Shown here piece after piece: positions 48,400-59,162 of a stretch of DNA of 64,000 bases. Both the position numbers and the translations under genes were made by a program. The first letter of the stretch is position 1. Each line of letters starts with the position of its first letter. Origin of the DNA: Diatrype stigma (Eukaryota; Ascomycota; Sordariomycetes; Xylariales; Diatrypaceae); assembly GCA_022225965.2 (NCBI GenBank), contig JAKJXP020000036.1, positions 1 to 64,000 of the forward strand, written 5' to 3'. The notes beneath the pieces are model-generated. The model did no database searches. It worked only from the letters and a program-made list of their open reading frames with translations, and was not told the origin of the DNA.

Positions 48400-50446
48400 A
48401 TGACCGACCGAGATAGCGGCTTCGGTGTTGACAACGATCACCTCGACAAGGTCAAAACTGGTCGTTCTTTTCCTCTGGTCACACCGACCACCTCCAAGGG
48501 CACCCAATCGGACACTGCCGTTGCCCTCCGATTGGAGCCAGAGCCCGAGCCCACGCCCGCCAGCCCAGCCAGCCCGACCCAGCCTCAGCACCACCATGGC
48601 GCCAGGGGTCCAGTCGACGACCTAGCCAGTGCCGACCTCCAGCGCCCTCCGAGCATCAGAGTCATATCGGTAGAAACAGAGAAGGAATCTCAAAAGGTGA
48701 GATCGCTCTATGAATCAGCAGGAGGTCTCAACTGGGAAGATGGTCATGGACGCGCTTCATCAGTCGATGGGCGCTTTCAGTCACCAGAGGAAGTTCCGTC
48801 AGATGGGGATGAGCATGACGCGTATGGTTTCCTTGAACACATCCACATTTGCTCTACCTTCTTAGTACTAACAGCCACCGCCCTCTCTTATAGGCAAAAC
48901 GACTTCCGACCTGGTCCAACTACTCGAGGCCCAGCTACTACTGCGTCGCCACACGTTAACTTTTCGCGGAAGCCTCTTGTCCTTGCAGGAGGGATTGAAG
49001 ACTGGGAGGGTGTGAGTGGTGAAGATGTCGATCGTTACGGTTTCATAGTTCCCAAGCGGCCGAGCTCACGGCCTGCTACCTCGAGCGATACCAAGTCCGT
49101 ACATTTCTCCCCATACAAAAAGCGGAATGTACTGGTACGAAGAGACCTCACAGTACGCTCTCTAACAGCCAGGTCTGCGCTCAATAGGAGAGCGTCCGCG
49201 CACTCGTTAGATTCTCATGTGTCCAGGCTGTCCACGGCGTCACATCGTTCGACGCGGTCCACGATACGCCAGGCCGCCAACCTGTTGCCGCATAACAAAG
49301 ACCGCAGATTAGTGGACGAGGCCAGTACCACGTTGGCTACGCAACCTGGCCCAAACAACACCATCGACGATGAGCTGGCGGAGAAGTTAGCTAATGACTT
49401 GAAGTTCAAAGAGGTGGAGCGCTCAGAAAAATGGCGTAAGATGGCGAAGGTAGTCAAACAAGGTGCTGACGGTCAGGGAATGCTGTTTGAATTCGACCCC
49501 AAACACCCCAAACTCGTAAGCCGGACATGGAAGGGAATACCTGACTGTTGGCGCTCTGCGGCCTGGTATTCGTTCTTAGCTGCTAGCGCTAAGGCCAGCG
49601 ACATACCCTTCAGGACGGACGAGGAGCTCAAGGCAGATTTCCGTGAGCTTATCAAACAGCCATCCCCTGACGATATTCAGATCGACATGGATGTTCCGAG
49701 GACAATCAACCAACATATTATGTTCCGGAGGAGGTATAAGGGAGGCCAACGTTTACTCTTCCGGGTATTGCATGCCTTGTCCCTCTATTTCCCCCAGACA
49801 GGCTATGTTCAAGGAATGGCCCCGCTAGCGGCGACCTTCCTCAGCTACTACGAAGAGGAATCTTGCTTTGTGATGCTAGTACGGGTATGGCAGTTTCGCG
49901 GTCTCAATCAAATGTATGGTACTCGCGATTCTGAACTCGGAGAGTTGATGAACATATTGGGGGATTTCGAGAAGTATTGGTTGGGCGAAAGGGATGTTGC
50001 TAAACAGCTTGTAAGTTATATCGTACCAATACCATCTATTCGTTCATTAGACTCATGCTGCTTAGGAGGAACTCTGCATACACCCAACCGCATATGCTAC
50101 CCGCTGGTATATGACTCTATTCAACCTGTCTATCCCATTTGTTGCCCAACTTCGGGTATGGGATGTCTTCATGCTGCTGGGCTCTTCGCCTTCGGAGCCC
50201 CTAAGCCCTGCCCTTCCACCTACCAAATTCGCCCCTGGCCTAGCGCCTCCATCTCAGGGGTTGGAGATACTGCATGCTACGTGCGCCGCTATAATCGACT
50301 GCCAGCGGGAGACTATCCTTGACTCTGATTTCGAGAACGCGATGAGGAGCCTCACGTCCTGGATCCCTATCAAAGACGTGCAGCGATTCATGACCATCGT
50401 GAACGTAGAGTGGAGGCAATATATGAACAAGCAGAGAAGGCCTTGA
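48400..50446 (+). CDS. TBC-domain Rab GTPase-activating protein
   Basis: Exons: 48400-48821, 48894-50010 and 50066-50446, giving about 639 aa from this start. The first intron (GTATGG donor, TACTAAC branch, TAG) is 72 nt and stop-free, so it could be retained; the second (GTAAGT...TAG, 55 nt) restores KQL-EELCIHPTAY. The first 280 residues are polar and disordered, with GGIEDWEGVSGEDVDRYGF near 165. The TBC domain starts near 350 (KGIPDCWRSAAWY). It carries the catalytic arginine finger in IDMDVPRT near 406 and the glutamine finger in YVQGM near 443, so a dual-finger GAP active on a Rab is expected. It ends with LRVWDVFML and a short tail. The target Rab cannot be told. Continuous open frame upstream of 48400 suggests the true N-terminus is longer (see the 46809 entry). 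Confidence 0.88.
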
Positions 50447-51535
50447 GAAACGACACTGGCTCCCGGTACATCGCATAGAGGCACCTGCCTTCGCTTCTCT
50501 TCTGCTACCTCTTGGATCAGACCTATCGATGGAAACAATATTCCCAAGTCGAGATGGAATCGAAACCGCTCCTTGAAGATGGCACAAGTTATACCCCTCA
50601 TCACTATTTGCCGTCATTACCAGTACGGCCATGAACAACGATAGGGGATGTCTTGACCTCCTCTTTCCTTTGTCTATGATAACAACGATAGTACACTATC
50701 CCAACTACGTCCTCTCTAAATGCGAGATGGAAGCCCGCCCTGATCTTTTTTATTCCTTTTCTCCCTCTTTTTTCTTTTGGAAGAACACTGCGTTATACCC
50801 CTATACCCGTAATATTTGGTGTTGAAGAGTTATGGGATGATTGGTCTTTCGAGATGATTAGGTCTCGCAAACAATAGCTAGGTATGCTTGGGAGCAATAG
50901 GTAGTGGGCATCACCGAACATAATCTAGCCGTTGGGCAGTCGTATGGATTCCAACAATGATGGTTGCTCTATATCTATGATAGGTTGTCATAGAAATGAA
51001 GTACAATTTACAACCTATATGGGTGATATGGAAGTTCCGTGCTTTGCTCCGGTGATAGGTTCGTTACATCAACCTGCATAGCAGAGGGAGGTGGCTGGGA
51101 AGGATTTCTGCACACCATTTCAGTGAACCGCCGTGATGATAAAGCATAGTTGCCCAACGCCAGGCGCACTCGGTGTCAGCCTAGAATGCATTTCGTACGT
51201 AGATCCAAGGTCTTAAACGCAGTGCCCTTTCCATCCTCCCACCATGATCTTCATCATTGACGGGCTAGAGTCCAGCACCACACTCCGAGGTCAATGTAAT
51301 CATGTACCACAACTGGAACTTGGATAAGTCAAATGAAATAGTTTAGAAACTATGCAACCCGTCAACTGCTTAAAGGGGAAGTGGGTAGTTGACCAATATC
51401 AGTTACCAGCGAGAGCTTTTCCAGTCTCAACACCAGTGGCAAAAATAAAATGATGTGTGAAACTCTACCATGAGACTCGGGCATTTTCTAGCATCGCCCA
51501 ACATTGATACGTAAAGGAATACGCCACTACCTACC
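50447..51535. other. intergenic; nothing supported
   Basis: This is the 3' flank of the TBC gene, followed by AT-richer sequence with no credible gene. Confidence 0.5.
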
Positions 51536-52129
51536 TTGTACTTAGTATCGTTCAAACAGCTCATTCGGGAAAGAGAGAAGTCGCAAGCGGAGAAAGCGGA
51601 TTTGCTCCGGGAACTGGAAGAGAAAAGACTTTGGAGAAAGGAAACCGCTACGAAACTCCAAAATCTAGAGGAACAGGTCCGAAAGAGGGACGCTGATATT
51701 GAAAATCCGCAGTCCACCTTTGAGAATGCTGGGAAAGCGCCTACACGGGAGAGGATACAAGAAAAAGATGTCATGTATCAGGAAAAGCTGGCACTTCTGA
51801 AGGAAATAGAGGCAGGACGAACACTGGATTACGAGAACCTCTCCCGGACGAGGGAGACGGAAGAAGCGCTGGAAGAGCTGGAAGATGATTTGAAACGGAA
51901 CATCCGGGATGGAATTTGGCGGCGAGAAGAGAAGATCACGACTCTAGGCAAAGATACTTGCAACACAGTGCAACACGGAAAGGGAGTCGGGTGGGAGGAG
52001 ATACCTAGAGTGATGCATAGACAGAATGGTTTGGGATGCACCTGGGCTCAGTCGGTGGGTGCGGGTGCACCCATACGTACCATAGCATATGAAGTAGTAC
52101 CTACCTATGTACTCATCTACCTGCCTTGA
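51536..52129 (+). pseudogene. coiled-coil gene fragment or unrecognised small gene
   Basis: An open frame of 197 codons has no ATG at its beginning. A TAG acceptor-like site (CTTAG at about 51,541-51,545) lies at the front, so it may be the 3' exon of a gene whose 5' part is not seen. Residues 1-135 are a strongly charged heptad-like coiled coil, for example EKADLLRELEEKRLWRKE and TEEALEELEDDLKRNI. The last 60 residues lose that character and run into low-complexity intergenic sequence. No family is recognised. Upstream sequence back to 50.5 kb shows no matching exon, which favours a relic. Confidence 0.35.
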
Positions 52130-52297
52130 CCACGTCCCCAGGGCCGAGTAGATAAATGAGATTAAGTGCTTGACCTTTCACCTGACGTTCCCTAACTAAC
52201 GAAGTCGTCACTGGCGGAGTGGTTAGGCCATTAGTCGCCAGAAAAACGTCGTGGTTTTTCGGTCGCTTGAGGAAACTCGCGATTTTTTTGCAGTATT

Positions 52298-52336
52298 CCC
52301 CCCCCCCTTTTTTTTCCCCCCCTCCCTTCCCCTTGC
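52298..52336. repeat. C- and T-homopolymer tract
   Basis: Adjacent runs of about ten C, ten T and seven C with C/T continuation; length errors are likely here. Confidence 0.85.
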
Positions 52337-53164
52337 CAAGTCTTTTTGCTTTTGCCCGTCTTGCACTCGAACCTCCGTTTGATTTTAGGTACCTACCTAT
52401 TGTTCATTCTTACCCGCCGCACACCTCGTTCTGTAGGTAATCAGTCAGTTTACTGTTTGTTTATTTTGAGTCCCACTGTTCGTTGTACTTGTTGACACCC
52501 CAAATTGGTTATCATTTTTATCTTCTTCATCAAAACAGCATGGAGATCACTTCGTTGATTTTGCCATAGTTTTCAGATAATGTATTGCTGATATCAATGC
52601 ACGTTTAGTAGCCAGGCTCATGAGAACCGAAGACGTCCGAGATTTCGCTCCTCTAGGATAATTCCGCCTCAGTTTATTGAAACCATACACTGTCCATGAC
52701 AGTTCTAAAAGAGACTGTTGTCAGCCTGTCAATGATTTCCCGCTGCAAAGTCTCAGTAGCAGGTTAATCTTGTAGCCGATGGCCTTTATACAGAAGTTCC
52801 TAAAGCAGAACCCCCCCCTTCCTACTTATGTTTAACAAGTATTTGCATCGATAGGTAAGGGAATTCCAGTTACACCTTTTGGAATCCGTTGTTCAGGCAA
52901 ATACTAGCTAGGGATCTACATGAGGAAGCTAGGTCGTGACAGAATCAGTATATTATATATGGCAAGGACTGGATCCAGCCTGGACTTCAACCCGGTTCTT
53001 TATTTGCATCTGAAGTCTTCAGTACGCTGCCCCAGCTATACTCAAGCTCCGCATGATAGTCTACTGCCAATAAAAGAGAACCATAGGAGTGAGGAGGAGG
53101 AGGAGGAGAGAAAGAGGAGCAGGAGAAGGACATTGCGCAATATATTTTGCGGTGCTTGCTGCAG
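52337..53164. other. intergenic; nothing supported
   Basis: AT-rich sequence with a GAG/GGA purine repeat at about 53,089-53,130 directly before the cupin relic. No upstream exon for the cupin can be found. Confidence 0.5.
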
Positions 53165-53400
53165 GGCGTGAGCTTCGGCGTCACCAACTTCGCGCCGCGG
53201 CACAGCACTTCTATGCACCGGACGCCGAGCCGCGACTACATGGTCGTTGTGTCCGGGGAGATCGTGGTCGAGTTCGACGGCGGCGGCGGCGGCGGCAGCA
53301 AGGAGCGGACGGTCCGGGCCAGTCATGTGTGCCACAACAGGACGAACGAGGTGTGTCGCGTGGCTTATGTCATTTTCGGCGGTGGCGGAGACGGTAAAAC
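53165..53400 (+). pseudogene. relic of a cupin-domain gene
   Basis: After a good acceptor (GCTGCAG at 53,158-53,164) the frame reads GVSFGVTNFAPRHSTSMHRT, then SRDYMVVVSGEIVVEFD, a Gly run, and finally CRVAYVIFGG. This matches the first half of the small fungal cupin_2 proteins (pattern VxFAPGxxxxMHRTxSxDYxxVxxGExxxxLD). The second half, which should supply the PGDxxxxRGxxHxWRN metal-site strand, is shortened to a non-matching stretch. No 5' exon is found upstream and the frame beyond 53,400 is not cupin-like. It is very GC-rich compared with its flanks. I read it as a truncated, non-functional copy; the original function is unknown. Confidence 0.5.
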
Positions 53401-54152
53401 CGGGCCACGGTTGGGAGGGGAAGTGCCAAAGGGAGAAAGGGGGGCGGCAGGGCGAGTTTGTGACCCGACGATAGTGATGGCAACTGTCTTTGTTGTCCAT
53501 TTGAATCTACACTTCTCAACACGAGTCGCGTTCCACTTTCTGACTCTGGTTCCTGTGGTGCCCCATGATCATGAGACTTCTCATCAGAGTCGTTCGTTTG
53601 CATCCAAAGAGAGCCATGTACTTGGAACTTTTCCTAGCGAGGCCAGGGATAAGTATTCCATTCATGTACACCAAATTACTTGTACCCAATTAGTAGTGCA
53701 CGAGGACGACCGACGTTGCGGGAGATTCTGAAATAGTTAATTTTAGCCTTCGTATTTAGTCTGTGCTGGGTAAGCAAACGAGGGAATTGTGCAACATGAT
53801 TGGGTAATGATCGCCCCTGTATTGCCTCATAGGGCTGGCTGGGGCTGGAGCTGAGGCCCTGAGCGGAGCCAAAGACCGATAATCGAGATTGCCACTGTTA
53901 TAAGTTAAAGACCAACCATTATTCCAATGCTACCTGGTTACTACGGAATGTCCTCCCTTATATTTATCTTTCGGCTCGCCGTCTACGTGAACCCCTCTCC
54001 ACTGAGCCGAAGGATACACTCGTGTTTGTGCAGGGGAAAATCTACTTTGAACATCATCACCTCCGTCGCTTCATCTAGTTAATTACCTGCGTACCTACCT
54101 ATAGGAATAATAAAGTCCAACCAACCGCTCGAAAAGAATCATTCCAGAAAAG
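53401..54152. other. intergenic and 5' leader of the next gene
   Basis: No coding feature is supported. A TACCTACCTATAGG motif lies near 54,091, about 60 nt before the next start codon. Confidence 0.45.
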
Positions 54153-54920
54153 ATGGGCGCAGATCCCCCACCGCCACCTTACTCACTCCCGGAAGGCCAC
54201 CAGCACCAACAACAACACATCAACCGCCAGTTCCCTCCTTCGTTCGGCCTGTACGTCGACTCGAAGCTGGGGCGCAGGTACATGCTGGGCGAGCACCAGG
54301 CGCAGCCCCTGTACGCCGTCTCGGTGCACTCGGGCTGGTCGGGCCAGCCCTCGACCGTGCTCCACAACGGCCCCACCACCGAGCACCCGCCGCTCGCCGG
54401 CGCCAACGCCTCCGCGCTGGGCCGCTCCAGCACCGTCGAACTGCCCCCTCCTCTGGGAGGTGCGGCGGCAGCGCAGCAAAGTTCCTCCTCGGAAGAACGT
54501 CTCGAGTCCGCCGGCGGCCCCTTCAGCCCGAAGATGCGCTTCACGCTCGATCTCGACGGCCCCAGCGCCGGCCGCCGCGAGACCTTCGAGTGGCGCCATA
54601 GCCGCGGGGACGAGGTCGCCGCCCTGGGCGCGGCCCACGCCGGGTGGAAGCTGGTGCGCCTGGGGGGTGGTGGTGGCGAGAAGGAGGCTGGGGGTGGGAG
54701 TGGGGAAGAGATCGTTGCTGCCTGGGCGCACGCCAGGATGAGCCTGACGAAGCAGCTCCAGTTCGGCTTCGTCGGCAGCGGGGCCAGCGGGGTCCTGGGG
54801 GAGCGCTGGGCCATCATGGCGGTCATCACGGCGCTGAGGATCTGGGACGCCGAGAGGCGGAGACGCAGCCGGAATGCTGCCAGCTCGGGTGCCGGCGGAG
54901 GTGCCGCCGTAAGTTGCTGA
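54153..54920 (+). CDS. conserved fungal hypothetical protein, possibly tubby-like fold
   Basis: Single exon, 255 aa, starting at ATG 54153 after an A-rich leader (AGAAAAGATGG). It begins with a Pro-rich PPPPPYSLPEG segment and a His/Gln stretch. The recognisable core alternates short beta-strand-like units: FGLYVDSKLGRRYMLGEH, PLYAVSVHSGWSG, PSTVLHNGP, then MRFTLDLDGP, ETFEWRHSRGDEV, GWKLVRL, and after a Gly-rich insertion a closing LGERWAIMAVITALRIWDAER helix. Strand-rich sheets closed by a hydrophobic helix are what tubby C-terminal-like (LURP-one/scramblase) proteins show, and many short fungal proteins of this layout exist, but I cannot confirm the fold from sequence alone. Third codon positions are almost all G/C. 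Confidence 0.7.
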   Translation: MGADPPPPPYSLPEGHQHQQQHINRQFPPSFGLYVDSKLGRRYMLGEHQAQPLYAVSVHSGWSGQPSTVLHNGPTTEHPPLAGANASALGRSSTVELPPPLGGAAAAQQSSSSEERLESAGGPFSPKMRFTLDLDGPSAGRRETFEWRHSRGDEVAALGAAHAGWKLVRLGGGGGEKEAGGGSGEEIVAAWAHARMSLTKQLQFGFVGSGASGVLGERWAIMAVITALRIWDAERRRRSRNAASSGAGGGAAVSC

Positions 54921-55633
54921 GGTGTTGGTTTGGTTTGGTAGACGATCGATCATGTTATCGGCGTCTGCAGCAATTGCGTACAGGGCCCCGTTCCACATGG
55001 GGTTGAAGGGCCGCCATTAGGTTGGCAATGGGCTGGAAGTTACTTTGCTTGGAGATACGGTTTCACAGAAGCCCCCAGTAGTGTTCGTTGCAGACTCGTC
55101 AACCTATATTACGTACTACTGAAAGTCTTGGTGTCGTACAACAAGGGGTGGCAGCATGCAATATGTTGCCCGAATGCATTTACTCAGACGTATCCAATTA
55201 GTGGTAGTGGCTCTGGTCGCCAAGAAGTCTTGAAAACGCATTCCTTTTCCGTACTTAAATAAAGCAGGTAGGCATATTATTTGTGAAATCAGAACCCCTC
55301 ATTGACCCTCCAAACTGATTGAGCCGGGTACGCAAATGCATGTGTATTGGATGTGACTGTGACTGTAAGGGGCCTCCCGCATCCGAAACCACTCCGCCCT
55401 GCAGGCTGGTGCCCAACAAGGGGAATAACAATAACAGCAAGCACCCGCCATCGGAAGGGAGCCTTTGCAAACACTCTCACTTCCGTTTCCTTTCGATCGC
55501 GTCACGAGTGAGCCTGGATCGAAGCCAATTTCTACGCCGAACTTTCAATCCCTACCTACCTAGTCTACCACTTCCGAAACCACCACGTTTTTCCACAGCA
55601 GCGAGTTCACAGGCAAAGAGAGCAACAGGTAAA
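54921..55633. other. intergenic and 5' leader of the tetraspanin gene
   Basis: No gene is supported. A TACCTACCTAGTCTACC motif lies at about 55,552-55,567 in the probable 5' leader. Confidence 0.45.
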
Positions 55634-56644
55634 ATGGTGAAGCTGGAGATTGTCTGCCTATTGGTACGGTGAACTTACTATGTCGCATCATCACATCGAC
55701 ACAGCTAACATGGCATGCCTAGGTTGCGGTGGGATTGACTGCGATAGCTATGTAAGCATTTGACGTGGACTATTGCACACTTGATATCTCAATATTTACC
55801 TATGGGACCGAGTGCTGACTTGCACAGTGTCGTCCAGGTCAACTCCAGTTCGCTCACGCTCCCGATAGCCCTCGGCACGACGATCCTCACTATCGCACTT
55901 CCTCTGATCGCAGTTGCGAACTTCTTCTACAGCCCCATCCTCTACCGAATCAGCCAACAACAAGCCGGCAGGTTCTTTTTCTTGCGACAGTTCGGCCTCT
56001 CAGGATTCCAGATCTTGCAGGGCGTGTTGGCCGTGATTCTCATCACCCTGTCCTTCCAGGGGTTCCTACCAGGCGAGCGCCTCGATTGCAGCCTGGAAAA
56101 CAACTGGAAGCATTTGTGGAGAGCGCACGACGGCCGGGCCATCGAGCGCATACAGGATGCTTTCAACTGCTGCGGATTCAATACCATAAAGGACCGCGCG
56201 TGGCCGCCGCAGCTGGGACAGTGCACTCAGCTGTACGGGAGACATAGCGCCTGCGCCGGTCCGTGGCGTGCCTCGATGCAGCGGAACTCTGGACTCGAGT
56301 TTGCTGTTGCCGCGACTGTCGGCATCCTCCAGGTGCGTTCAAAATCGGCCGACTCCGATATGGTTGCCATCAGCTAACCCATCGTGTTTGTTCAGCTTGT
56401 CCAGCTTGTCATGTTCCGATTGGGCCAATCCGGAAGGGGCAGTGCCAGAAGATACAGACAACTCACGCAGAACGAGAGTGCTAGCCATCCCGAGGGGGGA
56501 TTGCTAGATGATAGCGACGGAGTTGAGGAGAGCGATGGCACAAACGGGCCTCGTCGAGGCTATGGTGCCATCGAAGAGGGAAGCAACAGCCCCAGAGTAG
56601 AACCCTCCCATCTCGGCGAGGATAGAAACCACTGGGTGTCCTAA
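55634..56644 (+). CDS. tetraspanin-type membrane protein
   Basis: Exons: 55634-55663, 55723-55751, 55828-56332 and 56396-56644, giving about 270 aa. The first two exons are only 30 and 29 nt. Introns are 59, 76 and 63 nt with CTAAC branch sites in the first and third. Together the small exons build the first membrane helix (VKLEIVCLLVAVGLTAIAIVV). Three more helices follow: LPIALGTTILTIALPLIAVANFF, FQILQGVLAVILITLSFQGF, and LEFAVAATVGILQLVQLVMF across the last intron. The large extracellular loop before helix 4 contains the hallmark CCG motif (FNCCGFN, near residue 133) and further cysteines (GQCTQLYG, SACAGP). The cytoplasmic tail of about 80 residues is Ser/Glu-rich. Fungal tetraspanins include PLS1 and TSP2/TSP3 types, known in appressorium penetration and membrane organisation; which type this is cannot be told. 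Confidence 0.85.
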
Positions 56645-57648
56645 GCTGCTAAGGTGAACTACGCAGAAGCTACTTGGGGTTTCCGAACGTAGTATATTAT
56701 GCGTTGCTTTTATGAATGAAGTCAGGGTCGCATCGCATGCTTCGAGGTAATGGACCAGGGGCTTTGCAGACCGCTCAGTGATGGTAACGGAGACAGACGG
56801 TAATTGATGTCTTAATACACGAGATTGAAGTAAAATGAAGAGGATTCGCTTGGACATGTGATGCGGCTTACATGGATCGATTGTGGCGAGCCCATACGGC
56901 CGGGACGGGACGGGGCGGCGGTGAATCCCAGCGACAGCCAGACAGTCAGACAGTCATACAGTCCATACCCGACCTCGGTATATTATGATAGGTACTAAAT
57001 AGTTAGGCTATAGCCCAGATAGCAACCGCCACTGGCTTGCGTCATACTGACCTATCAGGACAACTCGGCTCCAACAGCCGATTTCTAAGTTGAAATATGG
57101 AAGATCGTACCTTGCTTATAAGCCGCTATCGACAAACTTTACGTCTGCAGTTCGCTAGATGAAGTTATTGTTAAGTCATTAATACATAAGTCCCTGTGCA
57201 GATCTTGTATACATGTACAGCTGGAGGTACCCAGGCAAGTCACAGCCATGGAAGCTTGGGGAGGTCACGTTATGATGCATGTTGTTATTGTTGTTGTAAG
57301 TGATGTGACCCCCACTGTACAGCGTCATCGACTCATTGACGACTTTACCACCCTGTCTGCCTGCGTCCGCCTGTGTCCCCAAGACCTGCAGATGACATAT
57401 GGCAAGTTGGCCTGCATCCTTCAGTAGGTATCCGGCTCATTCCCATTCTGCTATCCAGCCATCGTACCATCAATGATACCCAACATCTACCATACCAGGG
57501 CCCTGGAATCTACCTATAGCAATCATACCCTCGCCACGTGCTGCCTAAGTAACAACAGGGGATAACTATTCCCTATAAATAGGTAGAGGCAGAACTCAAT
57601 CGCTTCTGGCTTACCGTGTTTACCGGTCGCGCAAAGTGAAGAACCGCC
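56645..57648. other. intergenic; promoter of the trehalose phosphorylase
   Basis: No gene is supported. CCCTATAAATAGG at about 57,573-57,585 is a TATA-like sequence about 65-75 nt before the start codon at 57,649. Confidence 0.45.
57575..57583 (+). promoter_or_regulatory. TATA-box-like element
   Basis: CTATAAATA fits the TATA consensus and stands about 70 nt upstream of the trehalose phosphorylase start codon. This suggests a strongly or conditionally expressed gene. Function is inferred from position only. Confidence 0.4.
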
Positions 57649-59130
57649 ATGACAGGAACATACACAGAAAGTGACTTTCACAACCTCTCCTCCAAGAGAC
57701 AGCGGCGACTAAGCCTGGTCGCCGAGGAGCATGGGCAGCTTGGCCCATCTCTAACCGTTAGTCATCTCTCCAAGGACTAGAGCAGGACTGGAGCTGCTGA
57801 GTCGTAGCTGACTTCTTGTAGCCAATCTTCCTCGGCATCGCAGCAACCGTCAGAGACAATGGCACTGCTGCTGTAGCACTCGCTACCCATGATCAGACCT
57901 ACCTTCTTGACTACACTGTGGAGCACATACCCCTGAAGGATGGCTCAGATGTTAGCGCCGACGTCATTGCCGATTTCGTGATTCAGAAAGTCGAGGACTA
58001 TGAGCATCGCAACGTGGTGAAGTTCATCGGGGCCGGGCTTCCCTCTACAGTCAGGGATCTCAGTCCTACGCTCTGCTCTCGATTATGGCTGGACACCGAC
58101 GTCGTCCCCATCGTGCTCTCGACCAAGGGAAAGGACATCTCGAGGCACTGGCAAGACAAAGAGTTGGATGAGCAAGCCGACTCGGTGGCCCGGAAATGCA
58201 TTATGTGGGTATCAGGCAGGATCTGTCTGTAATGGGCGATGCTTCCATCCTGCTTGCTGACTTTGCATATCCAGGAACTTCGGCCCGTCCCTTACTCCAC
58301 TCCTCCAGGTCGGCTTCAAAGGGACCGTCATGGTAGATGCCGGGTTCAGAGCAGCCATCAACCGTGCGCAAGACCACGAAGCCCTAACTTGTAGCAAGGC
58401 TACCTGGGACTCTTTGATGCTCTATGCCGGCCAGCTGAAGCAAAAGAAGACCAAGATAGCCTTCTTCAGCGCAACTCCGCAAGGTGGCGGTGTCGCCTTG
58501 ATGAGACATGCTCTCGTCCGGCTTTCTCGCCTAGTCGGTGTCGACTTGGCATGGTACGGTACGTCAAACTCCATGTGAGCAGACTGGCGAGCGAGTTCCC
58601 CCAAACTTAGCCCCAAATGAACTTGCTTTTTCATCAGTACCAGAGAAGCTGACACGAGTTCCCGCGTAGTTCCGAAACCACGCCCTGGGGTTTTCCGAAG
58701 CACGGTAAGTACATCTTGAAGAAATCCAGCATCACTTATCACAATAAATTCCATGTTGAAACCCCCATTTCCAGCCCTCAACCTTCTAAGTAAAAGCAGA
58801 GAAGATGATACTGATTGCTACTGATAGAAAAATATGCACAACATTTGTAAGGAATCTTCCATGCTCTTTAATCCTCGCCCCTTTAATCTGTGGGGTACTA
58901 GATGACCATTTTGATGGAGCTAACCCCTGATCTTACAGTACAAGGAGTTGCCAAGCCTGGCCAGCGTATCTCTACGGAAGAACGAACCATCATCAAAGAT
59001 TGGATAAACAACAACGCCGAGAGATACTGGTTCTCTGAGGGCGGACCTCTTCGGCCTGCCGAAGAAGGCGGCGCCGACGTTATTGTGGTACGTCGCTTCA
59101 GACCCCTACTCAAACGTCATATATCTGTCT

Positions 59131-59162
<32 letters not shown>

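Noticed and set aside
50240..50638. minus-strand open frames over the last TBC exon
   Set aside because: They overlap the well-supported TBC 3' exon and have no features of their own.
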